In this document: positions 8,997 through 17,086 of the stretch, piece after piece | Numbering within the stretch: the stretch's first letter is position 1 | Layout: every line of letters begins with the position of its first letter | Source of the DNA: Polyangia bacterium | GTDB lineage: Bacteria > Myxococcota_A > Polyangia > Fen-1088 | Assembly: GCA_036268875.1 (NCBI GenBank) | Contig: DATATI010000029.1 | Location: 211,273 to 275,272, forward strand | Length of the DNA stretch: 64,000 nucleotides | Direction: 5' to 3' | Program-made: the position numbers and the translations under genes | Notes under the pieces: model-generated | The model's database searches: none | What the model was told of the DNA's origin: nothing | Seen by the model: only the letters and a program-made list of their open reading frames with translations

Positions 8997-10205
8997 TTGT
9001 CCCTCCCCGCGAGCACTGATTCCGTCGAGCGTCCGGCGCCGCTGGCGTCGGTGCTGGCGGTGACGTTCCTGGGCTCGGTCAGCGGCGGCGCGTTCTGGGC
9101 AGGAATCTTTTTCGTCACCGCCAAGCGGTATGGATTTTCGCCGGCCCGCAACCTGGTCCTGGCCAGCGTGATGGGCGCGGTGTACGCCGTCGCCGCGCTG
9201 TCAGTGGGGCGCCTCTTGCGCGCGCTGCGCGGACGATTGAACCCGCGCGGCGCGCTGGTGGCCACCCTGGGCAGCTGGGGCCTGGCGTCGCTGACCCCGC
9301 TGCTGGCCCCGGCGGCGCCGGCGGTGCTGTGGGTGACGGCGCTGATCGGCGCGGCGGCGTCGGCGCTGACCTGGCCCATCGTCGAGAGCTATCTTTCCGC
9401 CGGGCGCCACGGCGCCCGCATGCGCGCCGCCATCGGCTGGTTCAACATCACCTGGACGCCGGCCACCGCGGTGTCGCTGCTGGTGATGCCGCTGCTGGCG
9501 AGATTCGACGTGCTGTGGACCATCGCGCTGTCGTCGATCGTGAACGCGCTGGGCATCATCGTGCTGTTCACCCTGCCGCCACGGCCGGGCGCGCACGGCG
9601 CCGAATCAGCGCAGGCGGCAGTGGGCGCGGAATATCCCTGGCTGCAGCGATCGGCGTCGTGGCTGCTGCCGCTCAGCTACCTGCTGTCGTCGACGCTGTC
9701 GCCAGTGCTGCCGCATCGGTTCGCCGCCGTGGGCGCCGGTGCCGCGCCTGACAGCGTGCTGGCGGCGACGTGGATGATGGCGCGGTTCGTGACGCTGTTC
9801 CTGATGTGGCGCACCGGTTTCTGGCACGGGCGCTGGGGCACGCTGCTGCTGGCGGGAACGGCGCTGGCCAGCGGGATGGCCACCGTGCTTCTGGCCGGAA
9901 CGTTGGCAGTGTTGCTGCTCGGTCTTTTGATCTTCGGCGTCGGGATGGGCCTGACGTACTACGCGGCGCTGTATTATTCGATGGCCATCGGTCACGCCGC
10001 CGTCGACGCCGGCGGCACCTTCGAAGCGTTGATTGGTCTTGGGTACTTCACGGGACCGCTGCTCGGCCTGAGCGGCCACGCAGTCACCGACGAACAACAC
10101 GCAGCCGCCGCGACGGTGGCCCTGGCGCTGCTGGTGGCCGGCGCCGCCTCGATCCCGGTCGTGCAGCCTTATCGACAGGCGCGACGACGGCGAGCCGGGA
10201 CGTGA
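8997..10205 (+). CDS. MFS-type permease (first of a pair)
   Basis: About 402 residues with roughly twelve hydrophobic helices and the Gly-rich helices of the major facilitator superfamily. Short basic loops such as RLLRALRGRLNPRG match the position of the MFS A-motif loop. The substrate is unknown. The frame is open from ATG 8922 inside oppF; TTG 8997, 16 bp after the oppF stop, gives a more normal N-terminus, but neither has a clear ribosome binding site. It overlaps the next MFS gene by GTGA and follows opp on the same strand, so it may share its transcript and handle a breakdown product or exported peptide. Confidence 0.8.
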   Translation: MSLPASTDSVERPAPLASVLAVTFLGSVSGGAFWAGIFFVTAKRYGFSPARNLVLASVMGAVYAVAALSVGRLLRALRGRLNPRGALVATLGSWGLASLTPLLAPAAPAVLWVTALIGAAASALTWPIVESYLSAGRHGARMRAAIGWFNITWTPATAVSLLVMPLLARFDVLWTIALSSIVNALGIIVLFTLPPRPGAHGAESAQAAVGAEYPWLQRSASWLLPLSYLLSSTLSPVLPHRFAAVGAGAAPDSVLAATWMMARFVTLFLMWRTGFWHGRWGTLLLAGTALASGMATVLLAGTLAVLLLGLLIFGVGMGLTYYAALYYSMAIGHAAVDAGGTFEALIGLGYFTGPLLGLSGHAVTDEQHAAAATVALALLVAGAASIPVVQPYRQARRRRAGT

Positions 10206-11350
10206 CCGCGCCGGCGCGGCTGCGCGCGTTCTACCTGCTTTATTACGGGGGCATCGGCATCACCATTCCCTTCTTCGCGCCGTACCTGCGCGGCCTGGGA
10301 TTTTCCGGACGGCAGATCGGAACCGTGCAGATGATCGGCGCGCTGACCGCCGCGCCGACGGGGATCATCTGGGCGATGGTGGCCGACCGAACGCGCGCGC
10401 CCACCCAGACCCTGAAACTGGCCACCGCCGGCGCGCTGGCCGCCGCCTGCATTCTGCCGTTGGCGCGCACGCCGCTGGCGATGGCCGCGGTGTTGATGCT
10501 GCAAGGCCTGGCCATCCCCGCCATCACGCCCCTGGTCGACGGGCTGGCCGTCGAGGCCACCCACGGCGCGGCCGGCGGCTATGCGCGGCTGCGCTTGTTC
10601 GGATCGCTCGGGTACGTGATGGCCGCGCTGGCCATGGGCGCGCTTTTGACCGCGCGCGGAGATCGTCCCGCTGATGCCCTGGTGCCGCTGGGCCTGCTGG
10701 GCTGCGCGGTGGGCTATGCGGCGACGGCGTGGGGATTTTCTTCGTCGCCGGCGATCGCAGCGGCGCCGCGTGGGCGCGACCTGCTGGCGTTGCTGCGCAA
10801 CCGCACGCTGCTGTGGGTGATGGCGGCGGGGACGCTGCACACCATCTGCACCATTCCGTACTACCAACTTTACGGCGTGCTGGTGCGCGAGCGCGGGCTG
10901 CCAGCCGCCGTCACCGGCGCCGGCAGCACCGTCGGCGTCATCGCCGAGATCGCCGTGCTGTTTCTGTTTCCCCGCGTCGAGCAGCGACTCTCGTTGGGCG
11001 CCTTGCTGGCGATGGCGTTTTTCACCGGGACCATTCGCTGGTCGCTGCTGTCGGTGGCCACCTCGGCGCCGGCGATCATCGGGTTGCAGGTGCTGCACGC
11101 CGCGACCTTCGGCGTGTACTGGGCGGCCACCGTGCGCATCCTCAGCCACGTCGTCCCGGCTCCGCTGCGCATCACCGGCCAGGCGATCTATGGCGCCATC
11201 TGTTTCTCGTTGGGCGGCGCCATCGGCAGCCCATTGTCGGGCTGGGCCTTCGACGCCTTCGGCTCGGCCGCGCCGGTGTACCGCCTGGCCGCCGTCGGCG
11301 AGCTGCTGCCCTTCGCGGTGGCGTTTGTTCTGCGCGCGCGGCGACTGTGA
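10202..11350 (+). CDS. MFS-type permease (second of a pair)
   Basis: 382 residues starting at the GTG that overlaps the previous stop. The N-terminus RLRAFYLLYYGGIGITIPFFAPYLRGLGFSG resembles the MFS_1-like / HcaT (phenylpropionate permease) subgroup, as does the pattern of Pro and Gly in helix 1. About twelve helices follow. It is not a close copy of the preceding permease, so the two may form a heteromeric or sequential pair. It ends 3 bp from the convergent thioesterase gene, leaving no room for an independent terminator. Confidence 0.82.
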   Translation: MTAPARLRAFYLLYYGGIGITIPFFAPYLRGLGFSGRQIGTVQMIGALTAAPTGIIWAMVADRTRAPTQTLKLATAGALAAACILPLARTPLAMAAVLMLQGLAIPAITPLVDGLAVEATHGAAGGYARLRLFGSLGYVMAALAMGALLTARGDRPADALVPLGLLGCAVGYAATAWGFSSSPAIAAAPRGRDLLALLRNRTLLWVMAAGTLHTICTIPYYQLYGVLVRERGLPAAVTGAGSTVGVIAEIAVLFLFPRVEQRLSLGALLAMAFFTGTIRWSLLSVATSAPAIIGLQVLHAATFGVYWAATVRILSHVVPAPLRITGQAIYGAICFSLGGAIGSPLSGWAFDAFGSAAPVYRLAAVGELLPFAVAFVLRARRL

Positions 11351-11353
11351 AGT

Positions 11354-11794
11354 CTAGCGTCCTTGTGCAGCGGCCCCGCGCAAGGTCAAGCAGGTGCTGG
11401 TCGCTCGCGCCACCAGACTGCCGCCTTCGTCGAACACGTCGCACTCGATCAAGCTGACGGTGCGGCCGGCTTTCACCACGCGGCCCTCGGCGCGCAGGCG
11501 CGAGCGCCACACCGGCTTCAAGAAATTGATCTTCAATTCGAGGGTGGTGAAGGTCTCGCCGCGCCCGAGCGTCGTGGCGAACGCCATCCCCATCGCAGCG
11601 TCGGCGAGATCGCACAGGACGCCGCCGTGAAGCGTGCCCATGGGGTTGGCCATTCGCTCGTCCGCCGCCAGCTCCATGGTGGACTTTCCCGGCGACACCG
11701 CCACCATCGACATGCCCAGCAGCTTTCCGATCGGCGGCGCCTCGGCGGGCTCGCCGCGCATCGCCACTTGCATGACGTCATAGAGGTCAGCCAT
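11354..11794 (-). CDS. PaaI-type hotdog-fold thioesterase
   Basis: 146 residues, the usual size of a single hotdog domain. The key segment NPMGTLHGGVLCDLADAAMG contains the HGG turn and the acidic residue in the helix that define PaaI/ACOT13-like acyl-CoA thioesterases. The strand TLELKINFLKPV and the closing VARATSTCLTL strand fit the fold. It probably hydrolyses an acyl- or aryl-CoA thioester in the cytoplasm as a homotetramer. It is a single gene between a convergent MFS gene and a divergent GH8 gene, so the context does not narrow the substrate. Confidence 0.88.
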   Translation of the reverse strand: MADLYDVMQVAMRGEPAEAPPIGKLLGMSMVAVSPGKSTMELAADERMANPMGTLHGGVLCDLADAAMGMAFATTLGRGETFTTLELKINFLKPVWRSRLRAEGRVVKAGRTVSLIECDVFDEGGSLVARATSTCLTLRGAAAQGR

Positions 11795-11944
11795 TGTTCA
11801 ACACCTTACGGCGACCAGTTTTGGCGGCGCAATAAAACAAAATCGGCTTGACCCTCCGGCGGGCCGCTCGCAGCATTCACGATGGCGCAGCGGCGCTTGC
11901 CTAAATTGCCCGGCGCCCACTCACTTTCGGCCAGGAGCTTGTTC

Positions 11945-13498
11945 ATGCATCGATCCCTGTTCCGGTTGCTGTCCTTGACGTTGGTGCCGGCGGCGATGTG
12001 GTCGTGTTCAAGCGGCGGTGGAGGTGGCGGCGGGGGATCCGGCGGCAGCGGCTCGGCCGGGGCCAGCGCGACCGGCAGTGGCGGCACGTCCGGCGGCAGC
12101 GGCGGCGCGTCCGGCAGCGGCGGCACGTCGGGTGGCAGCGGCGGGGCGACGATGGGCTCGGGCGGCAGCAACGTCGACGGAGGCGGCCAACCCGATACCG
12201 GGAAAACCGACGGCGGCGGCACCGGCGGCGGCACCGACGGCGGCGGCACCGGCGGCACGATGGCGGCGAACACCGGGCAGATGTTCGGCTCGCACAAATT
12301 CCAGTATCCGGCCGGCACCATCAAACCCAGCGCCGCCAACCTCGACGCCGCGGTGGCCGCGTTCTACGACAAATGGAAGGCGGCCTACGTGGTCAGCGAT
12401 TGCGGCGGGGCCTATATCGCCACCGGCGGCGGCACCGGCGCCATCGCCAACACGGTCGACGTGTCGGAAGGCCAGGGCTACGGGATGGCCATCGTGCCGA
12501 TGATGGCCGGCCACGATCCGAACGCGCAGAAGACCTTCGACGCTCTCTACGCCGTCTATCACATGTTCGGCAGCATCAACGATCCCAACCTGATGTCGTG
12601 GAGCATTCAGGAAGGCTGCATGGTCCCGCACGGCAACGGTGACATCAACGATTCGGCCACCGACGGCGACATGGACATCGCCTACGGCCTGGTGCTGGCC
12701 GATCGTCAGTGGGGCAGCGCCGGTGCCATCAATTATCTGGCCGAGGCCAAGAAGATCATCGGATCGATCAAGGCCCACGAGGTCAACCCCACCACCAACA
12801 TCATGATGATGGGCGACTGGTCGGACATCAAAGCGCCGTATTACACCGTCCGCTATATGTCGATGGACGGGCCTTACGGAGGCGATCAGCCCTTCGCGAA
12901 TTTTTATTACGGGACCCGCCCGTCGGATTTCATGATCGATCACTTTCGCGCCTACGCCCGCGCCAGCGGCGACCAAAGCTGGATGGCGGTGGTCGACGCC
13001 ACGCACACCCTGGTGAAGAAACTGGAAGACGGCTTCGCTTCCAGCACCGGCCTGCTGCCGGATTTCGTCGAGCACTTGGACACCAATCCAACCCCGGCGA
13101 TGGCCAATTACCTGGAGAGCGAAGCCGATGGTCGCGTGGGCTACAACTCGTGCCGCGTGCCGTGGCACCTGGCGACCGACTATATCGTGTCGGGCGACGT
13201 CCGGGCCAAGACCGAGGCGCAGAAGATCACCACCTGGATCAAGGGCAAGACCGGCTCTGATCCCACCAAGATCGTCGACGGCTACGAGCTCAACGGAGCC
13301 AACGCCGGTACCGGCAAGGTCTTCGCCTTCGAGGCGCCCTTCGGCGTGGCCGCCATCGTCGATGCCTCCAACCAGGCCTGGCTGGACGCCATCTGGAAGG
13401 ACATGGTCACCAACAGCACAGGCACCGTCAGCTACTACGACGACTCGATCAAGATGCTGTCGATCTTGATCATGTCGGGCAACTGGTTCGCGCCGTAG
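11945..13498 (+). CDS. Glycoside hydrolase family 8 lipoprotein
   Basis: 517 residues. The signal peptide ends in a lipobox (AMWSC), followed by a Gly/Ser/Thr-rich linker of about 85 residues with Gly runs. The catalytic domain then shows the GH8 motif SEGQGYGM near residue 173, with the proton-donor Glu, and TDGDMDIAYGL near residue 239. Other Trp/Tyr-rich GH8 segments follow. GH8 enzymes cleave beta-1,4 glucans, xylan or chitosan by inversion; which one cannot be decided here. ATG 11945 is preferred over ATG 11882 because AGGAG sits 7 bases upstream and the signal peptide begins there. The protein should be displayed on the cell surface. It is a single gene, convergent with exbD. Confidence 0.9.
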   Translation: MHRSLFRLLSLTLVPAAMWSCSSGGGGGGGGSGGSGSAGASATGSGGTSGGSGGASGSGGTSGGSGGATMGSGGSNVDGGGQPDTGKTDGGGTGGGTDGGGTGGTMAANTGQMFGSHKFQYPAGTIKPSAANLDAAVAAFYDKWKAAYVVSDCGGAYIATGGGTGAIANTVDVSEGQGYGMAIVPMMAGHDPNAQKTFDALYAVYHMFGSINDPNLMSWSIQEGCMVPHGNGDINDSATDGDMDIAYGLVLADRQWGSAGAINYLAEAKKIIGSIKAHEVNPTTNIMMMGDWSDIKAPYYTVRYMSMDGPYGGDQPFANFYYGTRPSDFMIDHFRAYARASGDQSWMAVVDATHTLVKKLEDGFASSTGLLPDFVEHLDTNPTPAMANYLESEADGRVGYNSCRVPWHLATDYIVSGDVRAKTEAQKITTWIKGKTGSDPTKIVDGYELNGANAGTGKVFAFEAPFGVAAIVDASNQAWLDAIWKDMVTNSTGTVSYYDDSIKMLSILIMSGNWFAP

Positions 13499-13516
13499 CG
13501 GCGCCCGCCGAACCGA

Positions 13517-13996
13517 TCAGCCGCCGGCGGGGAACATCGCCGGGTCGGGCGGATCGGTGGCGAAGCCCAGCGTCTCGGCACCGGCTTGCTTGGCGCCGTC
13601 GATGACGGCGATCAGCTTGGCGTAGTTCAATTCGTCCTCGGCGACGATGAACACCGTTCGGTCGTTGGGACCGTGGGCGTCCAGGCGCGCCTTCAACTTG
13701 TTGATGAAGTCCGCCTCGGTCACCGAATCCGCGTTGATGCGCATCTGGCCGGCGCGGTTCACGTACACCACCAGCTGATCGGGCGGCACTTCAGTGACCT
13801 CCTCGACCTTTTCGCTGCTGGGCGTGCTGACCGGGATGTTCTTCTCCAAGAGCGGCGTCACCACCATGAAGATGATCAGCAACACCAGCACCACGTCGAC
13901 CAGCGGCGTGACGTTGATGTCGCTGTTGCGCGCGGCGGGTGGCCGCACATAAAGCCGCTTTACCGAACCTTGCCTGTGATGATGACCCAACCGCAT
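13517..13996 (-). CDS. exbD: ExbD/TolR-family biopolymer transport protein (second copy)
   Basis: 159 residues: a short cytoplasmic tail, one membrane helix (residues about 25-47, with the essential Asp in TPLVDVVLVL) and a periplasmic domain. ExbD couples proton flow through ExbB to TonB. It is the last gene of the Ton operon. Its helix-coding DNA is almost identical to that of the neighbouring exbD, although the periplasmic domains differ clearly. A longer C-terminal end (ATDPPDPAMFPAGG) is specific to this copy. Confidence 0.93.
   Translation of the reverse strand: MRLGHHHRQGSVKRLYVRPPAARNSDINVTPLVDVVLVLLIIFMVVTPLLEKNIPVSTPSSEKVEEVTEVPPDQLVVYVNRAGQMRINADSVTEADFINKLKARLDAHGPNDRTVFIVAEDELNYAKLIAVIDGAKQAGAETLGFATDPPDPAMFPAGG
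13860..13921. repeat. Near-identical exbD helix block, copy A
   Basis: About 62 bases here match 14330-14392 with a single internal mismatch (CAGCGGC versus CAGCGGT). The block codes for the membrane helix of both ExbD proteins. The flanking DNA is diverged, so the identity points to local gene conversion or strong constraint rather than a fresh whole-gene duplication. Confidence 0.75.
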
Positions 13997-14016
13997 GGCG
14001 CCTACTTTTTGATCCT

Positions 14017-14430
14017 TTACTTTTTGATCTCTTCGATGGCCAGCTCGACCGCGCGAGCGCCCGCCTTCTTGGCGTGGTCCATGACCTTGCGGACATCGCC
14101 GACGGTGACCGACTGATCACCCTTCAGCAGCACGCGGCGGTTCGGTTCCTTGCTCAGCTCGGCGGCCAGCTTGGTCTCCAGCGCGTCTTCCTGAAAACCG
14201 ACGCTCTCCACCCACAGCTTGTGATCGGCGGTCACCGAGACCACCAAAGGATCGCCGTTCTTCTCTTCCTTGGTCAGCTTGTTGGCCTTGGGCAGGTGCA
14301 CGTCCTTGCCACGCTGGAGCATGGGCGTGACCACCATGAAGATGATCAGCAACACCAGCACCACGTCGACCAGCGGTGTGACGTTGATGTCGTTTTTGAC
14401 TCCTCGGGAGGAGCCGCCCGTCATCGCCAT
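14017..14430 (-). CDS. exbD: ExbD/TolR-family biopolymer transport protein (first copy)
   Basis: 137 residues with the standard plan: DINVTPLVDVVLVL helix containing the conserved Asp, then a periplasmic domain ending in a Lys-rich tail. It starts 6 bp after the exbB stop and ends 20 bp before the second exbD. Two ExbD proteins per operon suggests a heteromeric ExbD pair or two alternative TonB couplings. Confidence 0.94.
   Translation of the reverse strand: MAMTGGSSRGVKNDINVTPLVDVVLVLLIIFMVVTPMLQRGKDVHLPKANKLTKEEKNGDPLVVSVTADHKLWVESVGFQEDALETKLAAELSKEPNRRVLLKGDQSVTVGDVRKVMDHAKKAGARAVELAIEEIKK
14330..14392. repeat. Near-identical exbD helix block, copy B
   Basis: Partner of the block at 13860-13921; see that entry. 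It lies in the first exbD and encodes the same membrane helix. Confidence 0.75.
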
Positions 14431-14436
14431 GACGAA

Positions 14437-15132
14437 TTACCCGTGGCGAACCGCGGCCGGGCGCCCGCTGTTGGACTTCAACTGGCGGGCCACGATGTCC
14501 AGAAGCTCGTTCGACGATTCGGCGATGTCCACCGTCACGCCGTCGACGAAGCCTTGGAAATAGTTGTAAATCATGACCGCCGGGATGGCGACCAGCAGAC
14601 CGAAGGCGGTGGTCACCAATGCCTCGGCGATACCGGCGGACACCGTGCCAAGACCGCCCGACCCGGAGGCCGCCATGGCCTGGAACGAGTTGACGATACC
14701 GACCACCGTGCCCAGCAGACCGACGAACGGCGCCGTCGACGACACCGTCGCCAGCAGGCCCTGGCCGCGACGCAGGTTCTGCATCTCGCGCTGGCCTTGA
14801 CGTTCCAGCGAACGCGCCACCGATTCGAAGATCAGCTCGGGGTCGTCCTGACCGCTTGCCCGGTACGTCGTCAGGCCGGCCATGATCACCCGACCAAGGT
14901 GTCCGACCTCGGCGCCCGGCTGCATGCTGGCGGCGGCGTTCAGGTCACGCTTGGCCAGCAACGGTCCCACCACGTGGGCGAAGGCGATGGATGCCTTCTT
15001 GGACTTGCGGAAGGCCAAGAACCTTTCACAGGCCACCAGCAGCGACGAGACCGACATGATGGCCAGCGCCCCGACCACCAGCCGGGCGAACAGGCCCATG
15101 TGGGCCCAAAGATCGTACAGTGTGAATTGCAT
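14437..15132 (-). CDS. exbB: ExbB/TolQ-family proton channel subunit
   Basis: 231 residues. It has the MotA/TolQ/ExbB domain with a first helix near residues 15-35, a long cytoplasmic loop, and two further helices around residues 115-190 (VSSTAPFVGLLGTVVGIVNSFQ and the ALVTTAFGLLVAIPAVM stretch). These carry the Thr residues of the proton path. With ExbD it forms the inner-membrane motor that energises TonB. It sits between tonB and exbD in the operon. Confidence 0.95.
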   Translation of the reverse strand: MQFTLYDLWAHMGLFARLVVGALAIMSVSSLLVACERFLAFRKSKKASIAFAHVVGPLLAKRDLNAAASMQPGAEVGHLGRVIMAGLTTYRASGQDDPELIFESVARSLERQGQREMQNLRRGQGLLATVSSTAPFVGLLGTVVGIVNSFQAMAASGSGGLGTVSAGIAEALVTTAFGLLVAIPAVMIYNYFQGFVDGVTVDIAESSNELLDIVARQLKSNSGRPAAVRHG

Positions 15133-15173
15133 GCTTTTCCCTTTCCCCTACGCGCGCTGCTTGTGCCCGCCTT

Positions 15174-15872
15174 TTACGGCGCCTTCACGGTGACTGGAAT
15201 GACCATCTCGACCTGCACCGGATGTCCCTGGAACATGACCCCGGAATCGTAACGCCACTGCTTGTGCAACATGTCCAGGATGGACTGGTCCATGTGTGGC
15301 AGCCCCTTGATGATGCGACAGTTCGTCAGCGTTCCATCCACTTTGACAATGCACTTTACCAGCGCCGTCCCCGACACTCTCAGCGCCAGGGCCTCCTGGT
15401 TGTAAATCGGGGACGGGCGGTTCGAAATCGTCGGCCGGACCATGCCGACACCGAACGGAATCGTGCTGCCCAGCGATCCGCCGACGACGCCTCCCACCAC
15501 GCCGCCCGCCACGCCGCCTTTCACGCCGCCCTCGACACCCGCGGGATCCGGCTCCTCCTGGGGCTTTTCGTGCTCCTGCGGCTTGGGTGATTCCTTCTTG
15601 GTCGTCTGGACAACGGTATCGGGTTTCTTGATGACCTTCTTGTGCTCGACCTTTGGCTTGGTCACCGCACCCCCACCGGCCGGCGGAGGCGGCGGAGGCG
15701 GCGGTGGGTTGAACAGCATCACCTTGCGGGTGTTCTTCTTGTCCTCTTCGTGCGGACGCGACGAGATGTACAGCGCCAGCGCGATGACGGCGACGTGCGC
15801 CGTGAACGACAGGATGGCGCCCTTGCCTATCTGCCGCCGCGGGACGTTATGCGCGAGAACCGAATCGAACAT
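15174..15872 (-). CDS. tonB: TonB-family energy transducer
   Basis: 232 residues. A single N-terminal helix near residues 20-40 is followed by a poly-Pro run (NPPPPPPPPPAGGG), a Lys/Glu/Pro periplasmic rod, a stretch of GGV repeats (about residues 115-135) and a C-terminal TonB fold (EALALRVSGTALVKCIVKVDGTL). Two Cys in the C-terminal domain (KCIVK and NCRII) could form a disulfide, which is usual for AgmX/TonB-like proteins of myxobacteria. It transmits energy from ExbBD to the receptor encoded upstream in the same operon. Confidence 0.93.
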   Translation of the reverse strand: MFDSVLAHNVPRRQIGKGAILSFTAHVAVIALALYISSRPHEEDKKNTRKVMLFNPPPPPPPPPAGGGAVTKPKVEHKKVIKKPDTVVQTTKKESPKPQEHEKPQEEPDPAGVEGGVKGGVAGGVVGGVVGGSLGSTIPFGVGMVRPTISNRPSPIYNQEALALRVSGTALVKCIVKVDGTLTNCRIIKGLPHMDQSILDMLHKQWRYDSGVMFQGHPVQVEMVIPVTVKAP

Positions 15873-15947
15873 TGTGCTCTTTGAGTTGCTACGTTTCGAA
15901 GCTCAAGAAGAGACGGCGGCGTCTCTTCTCCATCTTTGATCAATTCG

Positions 15948-17069
15948 TTACTGAGGGATGTGCGTATCTCCCGGATCCAGCACGCACTGCTGACTGTCGG
16001 TGTCGCACAACGAGTAGATGGCGTTCTTGTTCTTGAAGGTCGGCTTGTCACCCTCGGTGTCCCAGTCCGGCTGTGGGATGCCGTTCTGCGGATCATGACA
16101 AAGGTCGTTGCTGGGCTTACCACAGTCGTCGGAGCACGCCACCGACGGGGCGATCCCGCGGAAGGTGTACTTCGCCACGCAGGTCGCGGCGCCGTTGAAC
16201 TGGGTGTACGTCAGCTCGCCGGCTACCATGCTGCCGGTGAGAGCGGCGTTCACGAAGAAGCGCAGGTTGGCGAAATCGTATTTGACGTGAATCGGGTCGA
16301 ACACCTGCGGTGCGGTGTCATCGCCGGGAGGCGGCGGGACGCACATCCCGCCATCGTCACCGCCACCGGCGTCGGTCGACGCGCCGACGTCAGTCGACCC
16401 GCCGGCGTCGTTGGAGGCGCCAGCATCCGTCGCGGCGTCCTTCGCGGCGTCCGTGGCGACGCCGACATCGGCGTCTGTGCCACCATCGGTGCCGCCGTCA
16501 AGATCGGCGGCCGAAGTGGCACCGTCGTCACCACCGCCGTCATCGTCACCGGCGCCGGCATCGTCGGGCGGGGACGGCGTGATGGTGAAGCCTTTGTCGT
16601 ACTGAACCTCGGCTGCACTCAGCGTCTTGACGGTACAGATGTCCTGGCTGTTCGGAAACTGGGTGTCGAACTTTCCGAACGCGTACGGTTTGTGATTCGG
16701 GTCGGTGTCCGTTGCCGGCATGTCGGCGTTGGGCGCATTGGTCGCGTAGTTGCCGGTTTCGAACGGCTGGATGGCCAGCGAGGTTTTACCGTCAGATGAA
16801 ACCCGCGGATCGTTGAAGTACGGCTGCATGCCAAACACCTGCACGCTCTCCGCGCCATCAAAACGGGTATCGCAGTCGCCGGTGCCCATCTTCGATCCCT
16901 GGACGAACGTCAACTTGACGTTGAAGTCATTGGCTTCCGGCGCACAAGTGACTCGCCGTTGCGTACAACCGGCGTTGGCCACCGTCAGCAGTCCCAATGA
17001 CAGCAGCGCGGGAAAGATTAAGCCTGGTTTTGTCACGACATTTTCCCCTGTCTTAGCCACAGCGTTCAT
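15948..17069 (-). CDS. Ton-operon surface lipoprotein
   Basis: 373 residues from ATG 17069, 17 bp after the receptor stop. The signal peptide ends in NAGC. Two structured parts flank an Asp/Ala/Gly low-complexity segment (about residues 170-245, repeats of the TDAG/STDVG kind). The second part has four Cys in VACSDDCGKPSNDLCHD and one near each end, suggesting disulfides. No known domain was recognised. Its place between the TonB-dependent receptor and tonB suggests it is the partner lipoprotein of that receptor, by analogy with SusD-type partners, but it lacks SusD features. A longer open frame upstream overlaps the receptor gene and is not used. Confidence 0.8.
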   Translation of the reverse strand: MNAVAKTGENVVTKPGLIFPALLSLGLLTVANAGCTQRRVTCAPEANDFNVKLTFVQGSKMGTGDCDTRFDGAESVQVFGMQPYFNDPRVSSDGKTSLAIQPFETGNYATNAPNADMPATDTDPNHKPYAFGKFDTQFPNSQDICTVKTLSAAEVQYDKGFTITPSPPDDAGAGDDDGGGDDGATSAADLDGGTDGGTDADVGVATDAAKDAATDAGASNDAGGSTDVGASTDAGGGDDGGMCVPPPPGDDTAPQVFDPIHVKYDFANLRFFVNAALTGSMVAGELTYTQFNGAATCVAKYTFRGIAPSVACSDDCGKPSNDLCHDPQNGIPQPDWDTEGDKPTFKNKNAIYSLCDTDSQQCVLDPGDTHIPQ

Positions 17070-17086
17070 TTTCTCACCCGCGTCCA

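Noticed and set aside
12008..13168. 386-residue minus-strand open frame
   Set aside because: Fully antisense to the GH8 gene, rich in Val/His/Arg as expected for a GC-rich shadow, with no recognisable domain.
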